The notes beneath the pieces were generated by a model. It did not search any database. It was not told where the DNA came from and was given only the letters and a program-made list of their open reading frames with translations. Below are positions 8,976 through 19,241 of a stretch of DNA of 64,000 nt, in pieces. The position numbers and the translations under genes are program-made. The DNA is from an uncultured Eubacteriales bacterium. Lineage in GTDB: Bacteria > Bacillota > Clostridia > Oscillospirales > Acutalibacteraceae. Where the stretch lies: NCBI GenBank assembly GCA_934454655.1, contig CAKSFK010000010.1, positions 3,413 to 67,412 on the forward strand, written 5' to 3'. Each line of letters opens with the position of its first letter. The stretch's first letter is position 1.

Positions 8976-9024
8976 CCCGCGCGGCGGCAGATGACTTAAG
9001 TACCATCTGCCGCCGCGCGGGCTG
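8976..9024. terminator. Bidirectional terminator between ABC exporter and atpC
   Basis: An 18-bp perfect GC-rich stem (8976-8993 with 9004-9021, 10-nt loop) has AAAA on the left and CTGTTTT on the right, serving the rightward exporter operon and the leftward ATP synthase operon. Confidence 0.88.
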
Positions 9025-9089
9025 TTTTGAGGGCTGTCCCGTTCCGCGGGTTTTTACGCCGCCGGCGAAGGGGGAGAAAAGCCGCAAAA

Positions 9090-9497
9090 TTAACGCGGTT
9101 TGCTGTTTTTTAATTTAAGCCTTGCAAGCGAACGCGCAAGGAATATTTCGTTGCTTTGGTGTTCCTTGATATTTTCGGCGTGTTCCAGTCTTTCAAGGGC
9201 AATTTTGCGCGCCTGCTCGGCTCTGGCGGCGTCAATTTCCTCGGGCCATTCACAGCAGCGCGAGAACACCAGCACCTCATCGCGGCGAACCTCCATAAAT
9301 CCGCCCGAAATAAAGGCGCTTTTCCACTCGCCGTCGCGTTTTATCTTTATTTCGCCTATCGAAAGGGCGGCAACCATTGTCATATGCCCTTTCAATATGC
9401 CTATTTCCCCGTTGTCGGTCTGGCAGATTATTTGCTCCGCCTCGCCTTTAAAAAACTGCTTGCCGGGGGTTATTATTTCAAGTAAAAAACCGTCCAT
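9090..9497 (-). CDS. atpC: F1Fo ATP synthase subunit epsilon
   Basis: Central-stalk subunit epsilon, 135 residues, usual length. The N-terminal beta sandwich (LLEIITPGKQFFKGEAEQI; GEIGILKGHMTMVAAL) and a C-terminal helical hairpin (AARAEQARKIALERLEHA) are both present, so the inhibitory helices seem intact. Last gene of the atp operon, 11 nt after atpD. Confidence 0.95.
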   Translation of the reverse strand: MDGFLLEIITPGKQFFKGEAEQIICQTDNGEIGILKGHMTMVAALSIGEIKIKRDGEWKSAFISGGFMEVRRDEVLVFSRCCEWPEEIDAARAEQARKIALERLEHAENIKEHQSNEIFLARSLARLKLKNSKPR

Positions 9498-9508
9498 ACT
9501 AAAATTCC

Positions 9509-10897
<1,389 letters not shown>

Positions 10898-10935
10898 TCA
10901 CCCTTTCCGATGTAACAGGATATGAACCTGTCACG

Positions 10936-11814
10936 CTATACTCCGCTGTTCTGAACCTGTGTCGCGGCGGCAATTTCGGTTATTTCGTTGGTAATAACAA
11001 GCTGCCTTACCGCGTTTATCTGTTCGGAAAGCTTTTCTATCATCTTGTCGGCGTTTTTTGTTGCGTTTTGCATTGCGGTCATTCTTGCGGCGTTCTCGCT
11101 CGCCGCCGCCTGCATTATAATGTCATAGACCATACCGATGATATACTGCGGCACCGCACGGTCAAAAACCGTTTTAATATCGGGTTCGTAGATAACCTCG
11201 GTTTCGTACTTGTTTTCGTATTCAACATCGTCAAAATCCCGCCTTAAAAGCGGAAGAATACGGCGGCATTCGGGAACCTGAACGGCAGAGTTTACATATT
11301 TTGTGTAAACAATATACACTTCGCTTACCTCGCGCTCGTCATAAAGGCTTACGATATTCTCCGCAAGCTCGGTTGCAAGGTGCAGCGAGGGCTTTTGCGA
11401 CGCGCCGTACCAGCTTGACGCCGGCGTTACGCCGCGGTTTTTAAAAAGCTCCGTCCCCTTAAGCCCCAGTGAATAAAGCACGGTTTCCCTGTGCTCCCGC
11501 ATTTTATCAAGGGTTAAATTAACTATTGCCGAGTTGTACCCGCCGCACAGACCCTTATCGGAAGTGACGGCAAAATACAGCGCTTTTCCACCCTCGGTAA
11601 GCTCTAAAAATGGGTCGCTTAAATCGTTATGCTTGGTTTTTGATACAATGTCTTTCATAGTTGAACGCAAACGCTTCATATATGAAAGGTTATAGCTTAT
11701 ATTCTGCATAGATTTTTTCATCCGCGAGGTAGAAAGCAGATACATTGCATTGGATATCTGACGTGTTTGCTCTATTGCGTTAAGGTGCTGCTTTAATTCA
11801 CTTATGTTCTCCAT
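10936..11814 (-). CDS. atpG: F1Fo ATP synthase subunit gamma
   Basis: Rotor-shaft subunit, 292 residues. N-terminal helix with IEQTRQISNAMYLLSTSRMKK, the family signature SDKGLCGGYNSAIV (near residue 87), and a C-terminal helix ending in NEITEIAAATQVQNSG. Its start overlaps the end of atpA by 17 bp, indicating coupling. All expected segments are present. Confidence 0.97.
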   Translation of the reverse strand: MENISELKQHLNAIEQTRQISNAMYLLSTSRMKKSMQNISYNLSYMKRLRSTMKDIVSKTKHNDLSDPFLELTEGGKALYFAVTSDKGLCGGYNSAIVNLTLDKMREHRETVLYSLGLKGTELFKNRGVTPASSWYGASQKPSLHLATELAENIVSLYDEREVSEVYIVYTKYVNSAVQVPECRRILPLLRRDFDDVEYENKYETEVIYEPDIKTVFDRAVPQYIIGMVYDIIMQAAASENAARMTAMQNATKNADKMIEKLSEQINAVRQLVITNEITEIAAATQVQNSGV

Positions 11815-13318
11815 TTGAATAGCTTTCCTTAAATTGATTCAAAGAATTTGTAAGCTCGGCGGAGTTTTCGTCGGTCAGTTCACCCGTGGTATTGACCGCA
11901 TTTTCCACGCCGACGCAGTTCTCGTGCAGGTAGCTTAGCATCTCGCCTGAAAATCCGCGCACATCCGCCTCTTTTATGCCTGTGAAGATGTTGTTGCGGT
12001 ACGCAAAAAGCAACGCTGTTTGTTCAAACAGGCTGTAAGGCTTAGATTTAGGCTGCTTTAAAAGCTCGGTAAGCGTTCTGCCGCGTTCAAGCAGTTTTCT
12101 TGTGGATTCGTCCACATCGCTGCCGAAACGTGTGAACACCGCCATTTCGCGGTATTGCGACAGTTCGATACGCAGTGTTCCCGATACTTTACGCATAGCC
12201 TTGTGCTGAGCCGCTCTGCCGACGCGCGATACCGAAAGACCCGTATTCACCGCAGGTCTTACGCCGCTGTGGAAAAGCTCGGTTTCAAGGTATATCTGAC
12301 CGTCCGTTATTGAAATAACGTTTGTGGGTATATACGCCGAGATATTTCCGCCCATTGTTTCAATTATCGGCATTGCGGTTATACTGCCGCCGCCCAGCTT
12401 CTCGCTCATACAGGCGCTGCGCTCAAGCAGACGGCTGTGGAGATAGAAAACATCGCCGGGGTATGCCTCTCTTCCGGGCGGTCTGTGCAGAAGGAGCGAC
12501 ATTGTACGGTAGGCTACGGCGTGCTTTGAAAGATCGTCGTAAATAACAAGCACATCCCTGCCTTTTTTCATAAAGCCTTCTGCTACCGCGCAGGCGGCAT
12601 ACGGAGCCAGATACTGCATTGCGGGGCTGTCCGACGCGGTTGCAGCAACCACAAGGCTGTATTTCATAGCGCCGGTTTTTTCAAGCGTTTCAATTATCTG
12701 CGCTATGTTGGAAGCCTTTTGACCTATCGCGCAGTAAATGCACAGTACGTCGCTGTTTTTTTGATTTATAACCGTATCTATGGCAATAGAGGTCTTGCCG
12801 GTCTGCCTGTCGCCTATAATAAGTTCTCTCTGACCTCTGCCTATGGGTATCATACTGTCGATTGCCATTATTCCCGTTTCAAGCGGCTTATCAACAGGGC
12901 GGCGCTCCATAATTGTGGGGGCGGGCGCTTCACACGGCAGATGCTCTTTTATTTCAAGCGGCTTGCCGTCCAGCGGTCTGCCTATCGGGTCTATGACCCT
13001 GCCTATCAGCTGTTCGCCTACGGGCGCTTCAGCCACAACGCCTGTGCCTTTAACGCTGTCGCCCACGTTTACGGTGTCGGCATTGTTCATAAGCACCGCG
13101 CCGACGCCGTCCTCGGTAAGGTCAAGCGCCATTCCGTAAACGCCGCTCTCAAATTCGAGAAGCTCGCCGTAAAGCCTGTCGGGCAATCCGGTAACGCGCA
13201 CAACGCCGTCACCCACGCTTGAAACTCTTCCGCAGCGGTAAACGATAGGCTCTGCCTTATAGTCGGCTATTCTTTTTTTAAGAAAAGAGCCAAGCTCTTC
13301 AAACTGTACCTCAGGCAC
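11798..13318 (-). CDS. atpA: F1Fo ATP synthase subunit alpha
   Basis: Non-catalytic nucleotide-binding alpha subunit, 506 residues. P-loop GDRQTGKTSIAIDT (near residue 170), VYDDLSKHAVAYR-like segment (VIYDDLSKHAVAYRTMSLLL), and the arginine-finger region ISVSRVG-type motif (LSVSRVGRAAQ) are present. It starts 11 nt after the shortened delta gene and overlaps atpG. Full length, so the head of the enzyme is normal even though the delta subunit is not. Confidence 0.97.
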   Translation of the reverse strand: MPEVQFEELGSFLKKRIADYKAEPIVYRCGRVSSVGDGVVRVTGLPDRLYGELLEFESGVYGMALDLTEDGVGAVLMNNADTVNVGDSVKGTGVVAEAPVGEQLIGRVIDPIGRPLDGKPLEIKEHLPCEAPAPTIMERRPVDKPLETGIMAIDSMIPIGRGQRELIIGDRQTGKTSIAIDTVINQKNSDVLCIYCAIGQKASNIAQIIETLEKTGAMKYSLVVAATASDSPAMQYLAPYAACAVAEGFMKKGRDVLVIYDDLSKHAVAYRTMSLLLHRPPGREAYPGDVFYLHSRLLERSACMSEKLGGGSITAMPIIETMGGNISAYIPTNVISITDGQIYLETELFHSGVRPAVNTGLSVSRVGRAAQHKAMRKVSGTLRIELSQYREMAVFTRFGSDVDESTRKLLERGRTLTELLKQPKSKPYSLFEQTALLFAYRNNIFTGIKEADVRGFSGEMLSYLHENCVGVENAVNTTGELTDENSAELTNSLNQFKESYSNGEHK

Positions 13319-13329
13319 TGTTCTCGCTC

Positions 13330-13548
13330 CTATCCGTCAATTTCTCTTTTCATTTCCTTTAACTGCGAAGAAATGCTCAAATCGTAAACCTTACCGTCCG
13401 CCTCGGCAATAAATCCGCCTACAATGCCGTTGTCACAGACCTGTTTGAAATTGAGGTCCTCGCCGAGCATCTCGCGAAAGCCGCGGCAAACGCGCGCATA
13501 GGTTGCGTCCGACATATTCTCCGCCGTTTTAATGACAACCGTTTTCAC
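13330..13548 (-). CDS. atpH: F1Fo ATP synthase subunit delta, C-terminal domain only
   Basis: Only 72 residues, where delta is usually about 175-180. The visible sequence matches the C-terminal part of the family (NGIVGGFIAEADGKVYDLSI, SSQLKEMKREI). The N-terminal six-helix domain that caps the alpha subunits is missing. The ORF overlaps atpF by 4 bp and is followed 11 nt later by atpA, so there is no room for the missing part upstream in this gene. Whether the remaining domain suffices for the stator is unknown. Confidence 0.85.
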   Translation of the reverse strand: MKTVVIKTAENMSDATYARVCRGFREMLGEDLNFKQVCDNGIVGGFIAEADGKVYDLSISSQLKEMKREIDG

Positions 13549-14045
13549 CTGTTACCACCCTGCTTTGCAAAGAAGTCGTCCGCAATACGCATATTATCCG
13601 CGTCGGTAACCTCGCGCGACAGTATCTTCTTTGAAATATCAAACGCAAGGTCGGTGATCTCGCCCTGCATACCGCTAAGCTTAGCCTCGCGTTCCTTTTC
13701 GGCGTTCTCGCGCGCTTTTTCGGTTATTTCGGCGGCGCTCTGCCTAGCGCTTTCAATTATTTCGTCCGCCTTAAGTTTAGCGTCGCTTTCCGCCTTTTTA
13801 ACAAGCTGAGCGCTTTCCGTGCGGCTGTTCTTTATAAGCTCATTGTATTTTTCAAGCTCGCCGTCCGCTTTAAATTTAGCGTCCGCCGCATCACTCAGTT
13901 CCTTTGCGATTCTTTCTTTGCGCGCGTCAAGAAACTTTTTAACCGGCTTATACGCAAGCGTTCTAACAATAACAAACAGGATGACAATGTTGATTATGTT
14001 GATTATCAGGTCTTTAACAGCGTCTGATATTACCAAGCCTTCCAT
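13545..14045 (-). CDS. atpF: F1Fo ATP synthase subunit b
   Basis: Peripheral-stalk subunit b, 166 residues: one N-terminal transmembrane helix (LIINIINIVILFVIVRTLAY) then a long charged helix (FLDARKERIAKELSDAADAK and onward) that forms the stator dimer. The C-terminus overlaps the shortened atpH by 4 bp. Length is normal, with no b-delta fusion that would explain the short delta gene. Confidence 0.95.
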   Translation of the reverse strand: MEGLVISDAVKDLIINIINIVILFVIVRTLAYKPVKKFLDARKERIAKELSDAADAKFKADGELEKYNELIKNSRTESAQLVKKAESDAKLKADEIIESARQSAAEITEKARENAEKEREAKLSGMQGEITDLAFDISKKILSREVTDADNMRIADDFFAKQGGNR

Positions 14046-14069
14046 AATGTATCTCCGTTCAAATTAAAC

Positions 14070-14300
<231 letters not shown>

Positions 14301-15209
14301 TTACTCTATTGCCTCGTTTATAAACGTAAGCGACAGTATTACAAAAATATAAGTTTGTATAAGCGGGTGGAAAAGGTTAAAATACAACCCAGCCACTGCC
14401 GGAATACCGGCGCCGTAGCCGCCTAAAACCGATTTTAAAAGGTCCATTACTATCATTCCGCCGAGCATATTTCCGAAAAGTCGGCAGGCAAGCGATACCG
14501 GAACCGCAATATCGCTTAATATCTTCATCGGCAGTATAAGCGGGGTAGGGCTTGAAAGATATTTTATTCTGCCCGAAAGCCCCTTCTTTCTTATGCCGTA
14601 GAAATTTATAAGCGCGAAGGTTATAAGACCCATTGCAAGCGTTACAAGCAGATCGGATGTCGGGGGGCGCTGTCCCAACAGTTCGGAGGTGGCGGCAAGC
14701 ACCATAAATACCGCTACCGAATACATATAGGGCGCCAATTCTCCCGAATAATCGCCCACAGTGTTCTTTGTGAAGTTTTCCATTGCCTCAACGCTTAATT
14801 CCATAATGTTCTGAAACGCGTTTTTCGGTCTGTCGGGATCAAAGCGCGGAAACACCAAAAACCTGAACACAAGGCACAAAACCGCCGCAACGGCAATTAT
14901 TATCCAGCTTAAAACCGTTGTTTTTGCAAACGACATTCCGAAAACTTCGGTTCGTTCGCTGAACATTTCAAATTCAACATTCATTCCGCCCTTTGCGTGC
15001 GAAACCGTTGCTATTGCCGTGCCTACAAAGAACCACGCCGCAATAATGCAGAGCGCAAGCAGCATTTTCGAGCGCTTTTTAAGCTTTTTTGTTTCGCCGT
15101 GGTGATGCTTTATCTGTGAATGAACGGCGCAGTAGCCGATAAATCCCAGTACAAAAAGCACCGCCGATAGCGCAAACTCAGTTATTGTTATTGCTTTCGT
15201 TTTTACCAT
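14301..15209 (-). CDS. atpB: F1Fo ATP synthase subunit a, with N-terminal extension
   Basis: Membrane stator subunit forming the ion channels against the c ring. The essential Arg lies in LACRLFGNMLGGMI, and the last helix holds PLIQTYIFVILSLTFI. From ATG 15209 it has 302 residues, longer than typical a subunits (about 240-270). An extra ~80 residues with two hydrophobic segments (TITEFALSAVLFVLGFIGY; MLLALCIIAAWFFVG) precede the first conserved helix (FGMSFAKTTVLSW). I prefer 15209 to 15272 because the longer start would run further into atpI. No strong ribosome site decides the start. Confidence 0.9.
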   Translation of the reverse strand: MVKTKAITITEFALSAVLFVLGFIGYCAVHSQIKHHHGETKKLKKRSKMLLALCIIAAWFFVGTAIATVSHAKGGMNVEFEMFSERTEVFGMSFAKTTVLSWIIIAVAAVLCLVFRFLVFPRFDPDRPKNAFQNIMELSVEAMENFTKNTVGDYSGELAPYMYSVAVFMVLAATSELLGQRPPTSDLLVTLAMGLITFALINFYGIRKKGLSGRIKYLSSPTPLILPMKILSDIAVPVSLACRLFGNMLGGMIVMDLLKSVLGGYGAGIPAVAGLYFNLFHPLIQTYIFVILSLTFINEAIE

Positions 15210-15468
15210 CCCCCGAACGTACGATTTTATATAAAAACCATGCCGCAACACAAAGCGGCAGACCCGCGGCATAACCCAAAAGGCAATTAATAACGTAACT
15301 GCTGAAAAACATCATAAGAACTGCCAGAGCGCCGCCGTATAAAATAAACTTTATTATAAGGAACACGACAGCCGATGTATAATTTCCGCCCGTGACGGCA
15401 AAAAGCGTTTTTTTAAGCAGCCACGCCTGCCCGACGCCGAAAACCGCGGCGATAACCGCACTGACCAT
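15178..15468 (-). CDS. atpI: AtpI-like membrane protein, first gene of the atp operon
   Basis: A 96-residue protein with about three or four hydrophobic helices, positioned and sized like AtpI, which assists c-ring assembly or Mg2+ handling in other bacteria. A strong GGGAGGATGAG ribosome site precedes the ATG at 15468. Its 3' end overlaps atpB by about 32 bp. Similarity to AtpI itself is weak, and identity is based mostly on position. Confidence 0.7.
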   Translation of the reverse strand: MVSAVIAAVFGVGQAWLLKKTLFAVTGGNYTSAVVFLIIKFILYGGALAVLMMFFSSYVINCLLGYAAGLPLCVAAWFLYKIVRSGDGKNESNNNN

Positions 15469-15501
15469 CGACTCATCCTCCCTTACAATTTTTATTACAA
15501 T

Positions 15502-15530
15502 ATTTTAGTACTGTTATATAATAAAGTCAA
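15502..15530 (-). promoter_or_regulatory. Promoter of the atp operon
   Basis: On the minus strand TTGACT (15525-15530) and TAAAAT (15502-15507) are spaced by 17 bp, placing transcription start about 35 bp before atpI. Confidence 0.7.
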
Positions 15531-15622
15531 GTTAATTTTTAAACAAATAAAAGTTTTCGCGAGGCTTTAAAACTGGCAAACATTATATTGCACCGCAACA
15601 TACTGTTCAGGACAACCGAATT

Positions 15623-16297
15623 TTACTCTCTTTCCGGCACAAACATCATAAAAAAGCTTACCGAAAGCAAAGCGCAGCAAAGCAAAATTGCCCTGTAACC
15701 GAACAATGCGGCGCACAAGCTGCCGAGCCCCGCGCCTACTCCGAAAACAAATATTACTCCGAAGTACGTAAACGCCTTAGAAAGTATTACCTTGTCGTGA
15801 GTGCGGAAATACGCGCAAAGAGCCTCTGTTCCCGAACGCATATTTCCTATGCACATAGTGCTGGCATAGGCGTGACCGCGTACCTTATGAAAGGTCTGAA
15901 CCTGAAGCGCGCACACAAACGAAACCAACGCGTTAGCCGCAGGCTCCGCACGGGACGGCATAAATCCCACCGCAGATAAAAGAATTATTTCGCACAAAAG
16001 AATTATCTGCCGCCAGTGTATCTTTTCGTAGCTTTTAAGCTTTATATGCACAAATTCCGCCGCCGCAGTGCCTATAAGGAATGACAAAACAGGCACGGCA
16101 TATTTAATTGCCGTCTGCCATTCGCTCCCCAGCAAAGCCGTACTCAAAAGTACAATGTTGCCCGTCTGGGCGTTGGCAAACACCTCGCCGCGGCAGGTGT
16201 ATGTATATGCGTCCTGAAAACCGCCCGAAAGAATAATGAAAACCGCCGCGCGGAAACTGTCCGACATCTGGCCGTGAAAGCCTTTTTTAATTATCAT
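15623..16297 (-). CDS. YoaK family (DUF1275) membrane protein
   Basis: A six-helix membrane protein, 224 residues from ATG 16297, where a GCGAGG ribosome site precedes. Family features include an N-terminal ILSGGFQDAYTY (usually GxxDAxxY), NAQTGNIVLLS near residue 45 and MCIGNMRSGTEAL near 150. The role of the family is unknown; some members are linked to transport or small-molecule tolerance. It overlaps the preceding 89-residue membrane-protein gene, forming a two-gene unit divergent from a LysR regulator. Confidence 0.88.
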   Translation of the reverse strand: MIIKKGFHGQMSDSFRAAVFIILSGGFQDAYTYTCRGEVFANAQTGNIVLLSTALLGSEWQTAIKYAVPVLSFLIGTAAAEFVHIKLKSYEKIHWRQIILLCEIILLSAVGFMPSRAEPAANALVSFVCALQVQTFHKVRGHAYASTMCIGNMRSGTEALCAYFRTHDKVILSKAFTYFGVIFVFGVGAGLGSLCAALFGYRAILLCCALLSVSFFMMFVPERE

Positions 16298-16556
16298 TTT
16301 TTCCTCGCCCCGCAAGGGAGAAAACAAACGACATATAACTGAGCATAAATCCGAATGCCGAAAGCACCGTGACCGCGTAACTGCCGCCCGAAATACATTC
16401 GGCGGCTATTTGAAACGCAAATCCAAGGGCAAACATTACCGACATAAGCCGCGAACCCGTACCGCAGGATTCCGGCTTAATTGCGGTTTGCAATGCCTTT
16501 ACAAGCATTGCCAGATCAAAAAAAGTAACTATTGCCAGCTTAAGCAGAATTTCCAT
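16287..16556 (-). CDS. Small membrane protein of unknown function
   Basis: An 89-residue protein with three hydrophobic segments (LAIVTFFDLAMLVKAL, LMSVMFALGFAFQIAA, YAVTVLSAFGFMLSYMSFVF). I recognise no family. It overlaps the start of the YoaK-type gene by about 11 bp, so it is probably its operon partner, and lies divergent from the LysR gene at 16680. Confidence 0.65.
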   Translation of the reverse strand: MEILLKLAIVTFFDLAMLVKALQTAIKPESCGTGSRLMSVMFALGFAFQIAAECISGGSYAVTVLSAFGFMLSYMSFVFSLAGRGKNDN

Positions 16557-16679
16557 TTCCGCAAACCCCCGTCCCGTTTTTATTTGACTTTTAATGGCGA
16601 TTATATTATAATCATAGCGTATTCATATGTAAAATATATGATGTATATGGTTATTATCTTTTTATGATATGGTGAGAAT

Positions 16680-17561
16680 ATGTATATCAGCTATGATTAT
16701 TACCGCGTGTTTTATTATGTTGCAAAATACGGGAATGTTACGCAGGCGGCAAAGGTACTGCTTAACAACCAGCCGAATTTAACAAGGTCAATTAAAAATC
16801 TTGAGGGGGAGCTCGGGTGTACGCTTTTTCTTCGCAGCAACCGCGGTATGAAGCTTACGCCCGAGGGGAAGCGGCTTTACGAGCATGTAAAAATTGCCTT
16901 CGAACATATAGCCGAGGGTGAAAAGGAAATTGCCGAAAGCCGAAATATGGAAAGCGGTAATGTATATATTGCGGCAAGCGAAGTGGCGCTCAGGTGTTTG
17001 CTTTTGCCCGTGCTTAAAAGGTTTAGGCTGCTTTACCCAGGGGTGCATATACGGGTAAGCAACCACTCGACCCCGCAGGCAATAGCAGCACTTAAGGACT
17101 CAACGGCGGATATCGCCGTTGTAACGTCTCCCACGGTGCGCTCGGCGTCGCTCACCCAGAGCGTAATACGCCCGATAGACGAGGTTGCCGTATGTTCACC
17201 GTATTTTTCAAGACTTACCGAAGGACCTGTTTCGCTTTCCGAGCTTACGGATTTTCCGCTTATCTCCCTTGGGGCAGATACAAAATCATTTGAGTTTTAC
17301 TCCGAATTTTTTGCCGCCAACGGCGTTTTATACAAGCCGGACATAGAGGCCTTTACCGCCGACCAGATATTGCCTATGGTTAAGGCGGACCTCGGAATAG
17401 GGTTTGTCCCCACGGAATTTATCGGCAGCAGGGAGGATGTGTGTGTTATTGACCTGAAAGAAAAAATACCGCACCGCAACATCGTGCTGATAAAGCGCGT
17501 GGAACAGCCGCTCAGTATGGCGGCAAGGAAACTGGAGGAAATGATTTTTAAAGAGCCGTGA
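16680..17561 (+). CDS. LysR-family transcriptional regulator
   Basis: DNA-binding regulator, 293 residues. The N-terminal helix-turn-helix is NVTQAAKVLLNNQPNLTRSI (residues ~19-38), followed by a substrate-binding-like effector domain (DIAVVTSPTVRS near residue 140). It is divergent from the YoaK-type pair with 124 bp between, the usual arrangement for a LysR protein and its target. The effector is unknown. Confidence 0.9.
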   Translation: MYISYDYYRVFYYVAKYGNVTQAAKVLLNNQPNLTRSIKNLEGELGCTLFLRSNRGMKLTPEGKRLYEHVKIAFEHIAEGEKEIAESRNMESGNVYIAASEVALRCLLLPVLKRFRLLYPGVHIRVSNHSTPQAIAALKDSTADIAVVTSPTVRSASLTQSVIRPIDEVAVCSPYFSRLTEGPVSLSELTDFPLISLGADTKSFEFYSEFFAANGVLYKPDIEAFTADQILPMVKADLGIGFVPTEFIGSREDVCVIDLKEKIPHRNIVLIKRVEQPLSMAARKLEEMIFKEP

Positions 17562-17589
17562 ATAATTTGTATTTTTTTGTAAATAGATG

Positions 17590-17618
17590 TTGCAATTACG
17601 GGTATTGTGTGATATAAT
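17590..17618 (+). promoter_or_regulatory. Promoter of the uracil permease
   Basis: TTGCAA (17590-17595) and a consensus TATAAT (17613-17618) are spaced by 17 bp. The predicted start lies about 15 bp before the PyrR-type hairpin. Confidence 0.78.
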
Positions 17619-17641
17619 CTATCAAAAGCAATCTTTAAGCG

Positions 17642-17729
17642 CGGTACAGAGATGCCGGCAAGGTGCAATCGGTAAATCATTTTTGTTGCTGTAATTTTGC
17701 CCTGCCGCGTCCGGCAGGGCTTATTTTTT
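17642..17729 (+). promoter_or_regulatory. PyrR-type pyrimidine attenuator
   Basis: A CGGTA/TGCCG stem (17642-17646, 17653-17657) closes a CAGAGA hexaloop, the loop of known PyrR-binding hairpins, with flanking TTTAAG and GGCAAGG. Downstream is a terminator with a 9-bp GCCCTGCCG stem (17699-17707, 17712-17720) and a TTATTTTTT tract. The segment GCCGGCAAGG after the PyrR hairpin can pair with the terminator's left arm as an antiterminator. PyrR bound with UMP would thus favour termination. PyrR itself is not in the window. Confidence 0.8.
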
Positions 17730-17760
17730 GCAAATATTTAAGGGGAAGGTCAGAGAAAAA

Positions 17761-19170
17761 ATGAAATTGGTCTACAATATCGGCGATAATCCTCGCAACA
17801 GTTCAATGAAATTCGGTCAGATGCTTATATTTGCGGTTCAGCAGCTGCTTGCCATTATGGCGGCAACGCTTGTGGTTCCCGTAATTACAAACGGCTCCGC
17901 AAAGCTTGAGGGAGCAGAGGCAATGAGCCCTGCCGCGGCGCTCTTCGGCGCGGGTGTCGGCACACTGGTATATGTTCTTTTCACAAAGGCAAAAAGCCCG
18001 GTATTCCTGGGTTCGTCCTTTGCGTTCTTAGGCTCAATGGCAGCGGCGTTTGCGGGTGCCGTAAGCGTAAGAGCGGGCTATATGGGTCTTATAATAGGCG
18101 CGGTTATGGCAGGTCTTGTTTATGTTGTGATTGCACTTGCGGTTAAGTTTGCGGGCGTTAATTGGATAAACAAGCTTATGCCCCCCGTGGTTATAGGTCC
18201 GGTTGTTGCGCTTATAGGTCTTTCGCTTGCGGGCAATGCCGTGGGCGATCTTCAGACAGCGCCTGCCGGCGGCAGCACATACATAGCGCTTCTTTGCGGT
18301 CTTGTAACGCTTGCTGTAATTATAATTTGCTCGGTGTTCGGCAAAAGAACGGGCTTTCAGCGCCTGATACCCTTTATAATAGGTATCCTTGCGGGCTATG
18401 CGGCAGCGGCGATATTTACGGTTATAGGAAATGCCGCGAATATAGACGCAATTAAGGTTATTGATTTTTCACCCTTCTCGGCACTGCTTGAAAACGGAAA
18501 GGTAACTGTTAAAACGTTCTTTGCGGTGCCTGACTTCACATTCATCACGGCGTTTAAGGGCGTAAGCGAAATTAACGGCTCATACCTTGCAACCCTTGCT
18601 TTAGCTTATGTTCCGGTTGCGTTCGTTGTGTTTGCGGAGCATATTGCGGATCACAAGAACATTTCCTCTATTATTGAAAAGGACCTGCTTGAAGAACCCG
18701 GTCTGCACCGCACACTTTTAGGCGACGGCGTAGGCTCAATGGTAGGCGCTTTCTTCGGCGGCTGCCCCAACACAACATACGGCGAATCGATAGGCTGCGT
18801 TGCGATAACCGGCAACGCCTCTGTATGCACAATAGCCACGGCGGCGGTTGAAGCAATGGTAATTGCTTTTATAGCACCGTTTGTTGCGTTTGTTAATTCC
18901 ATTCCGTCCTGCGTAATGGGCGGCGTTTGTATGGCGCTTTACGGATTTATAGCCGTATCGGGGCTTAAGATGATACAGGATGTTGATCTTGGAGCTAACC
19001 GTAATCTGTTTGTGGTTTCCGTGATTTTGATCTCCGGTATAGGCGGACTTCAGCTTAACATCGGCAAAATTACAATTACAACCGTTGCGGTAGCACTTAT
19101 TCTCGGCATACTTACAAACCTGCTTGTCAGCAAATCAAAGGACGACAGCGAGGAAAACGCGGCTGAGTAA
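17761..19170 (+). CDS. uraA: Uracil permease (nucleobase:cation symporter 2 family)
   Basis: Membrane importer of uracil, 469 residues with about 14 helices. Family motifs are FAEHIADHKNISSI (the conserved EH pair, near residue 300), GLHRTLLGDGVGS and GGCPNTTYGESIG, the last matching UraA/PyrP better than xanthine permeases. I use ATG 17761, preceded by AAGGGGAAGG, rather than an upstream TTG inside the attenuator's T-tract. The PyrR-type leader supports uracil as substrate. The salvage partner upp is at 56.4 kb. Confidence 0.92.
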   Translation: MKLVYNIGDNPRNSSMKFGQMLIFAVQQLLAIMAATLVVPVITNGSAKLEGAEAMSPAAALFGAGVGTLVYVLFTKAKSPVFLGSSFAFLGSMAAAFAGAVSVRAGYMGLIIGAVMAGLVYVVIALAVKFAGVNWINKLMPPVVIGPVVALIGLSLAGNAVGDLQTAPAGGSTYIALLCGLVTLAVIIICSVFGKRTGFQRLIPFIIGILAGYAAAAIFTVIGNAANIDAIKVIDFSPFSALLENGKVTVKTFFAVPDFTFITAFKGVSEINGSYLATLALAYVPVAFVVFAEHIADHKNISSIIEKDLLEEPGLHRTLLGDGVGSMVGAFFGGCPNTTYGESIGCVAITGNASVCTIATAAVEAMVIAFIAPFVAFVNSIPSCVMGGVCMALYGFIAVSGLKMIQDVDLGANRNLFVVSVILISGIGGLQLNIGKITITTVAVALILGILTNLLVSKSKDDSEENAAE

Positions 19171-19183
19171 GGCTTAAAATACG

Positions 19184-19236
19184 AAATTCCGTTAAACAAT
19201 TTTTCGTGAAGAATTGTTTAACGGAATTTTTTTGGG
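19184..19236 (+). terminator. Terminator of uraA
   Basis: An 18-bp perfect stem (19184-19201 with 19212-19229) is followed by TTTTTTT. The reverse strand has a weaker T-tract (CGTATTTT) and may also terminate nfnB transcripts. Confidence 0.88.
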
Positions 19237-19241
19237 TTTTT

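Noticed and set aside
8191..9087. Long minus-strand ORF opposite the ABC exporter
   Set aside because: It reads through the bidirectional terminator and mirrors a clear ATPase domain on the other strand.
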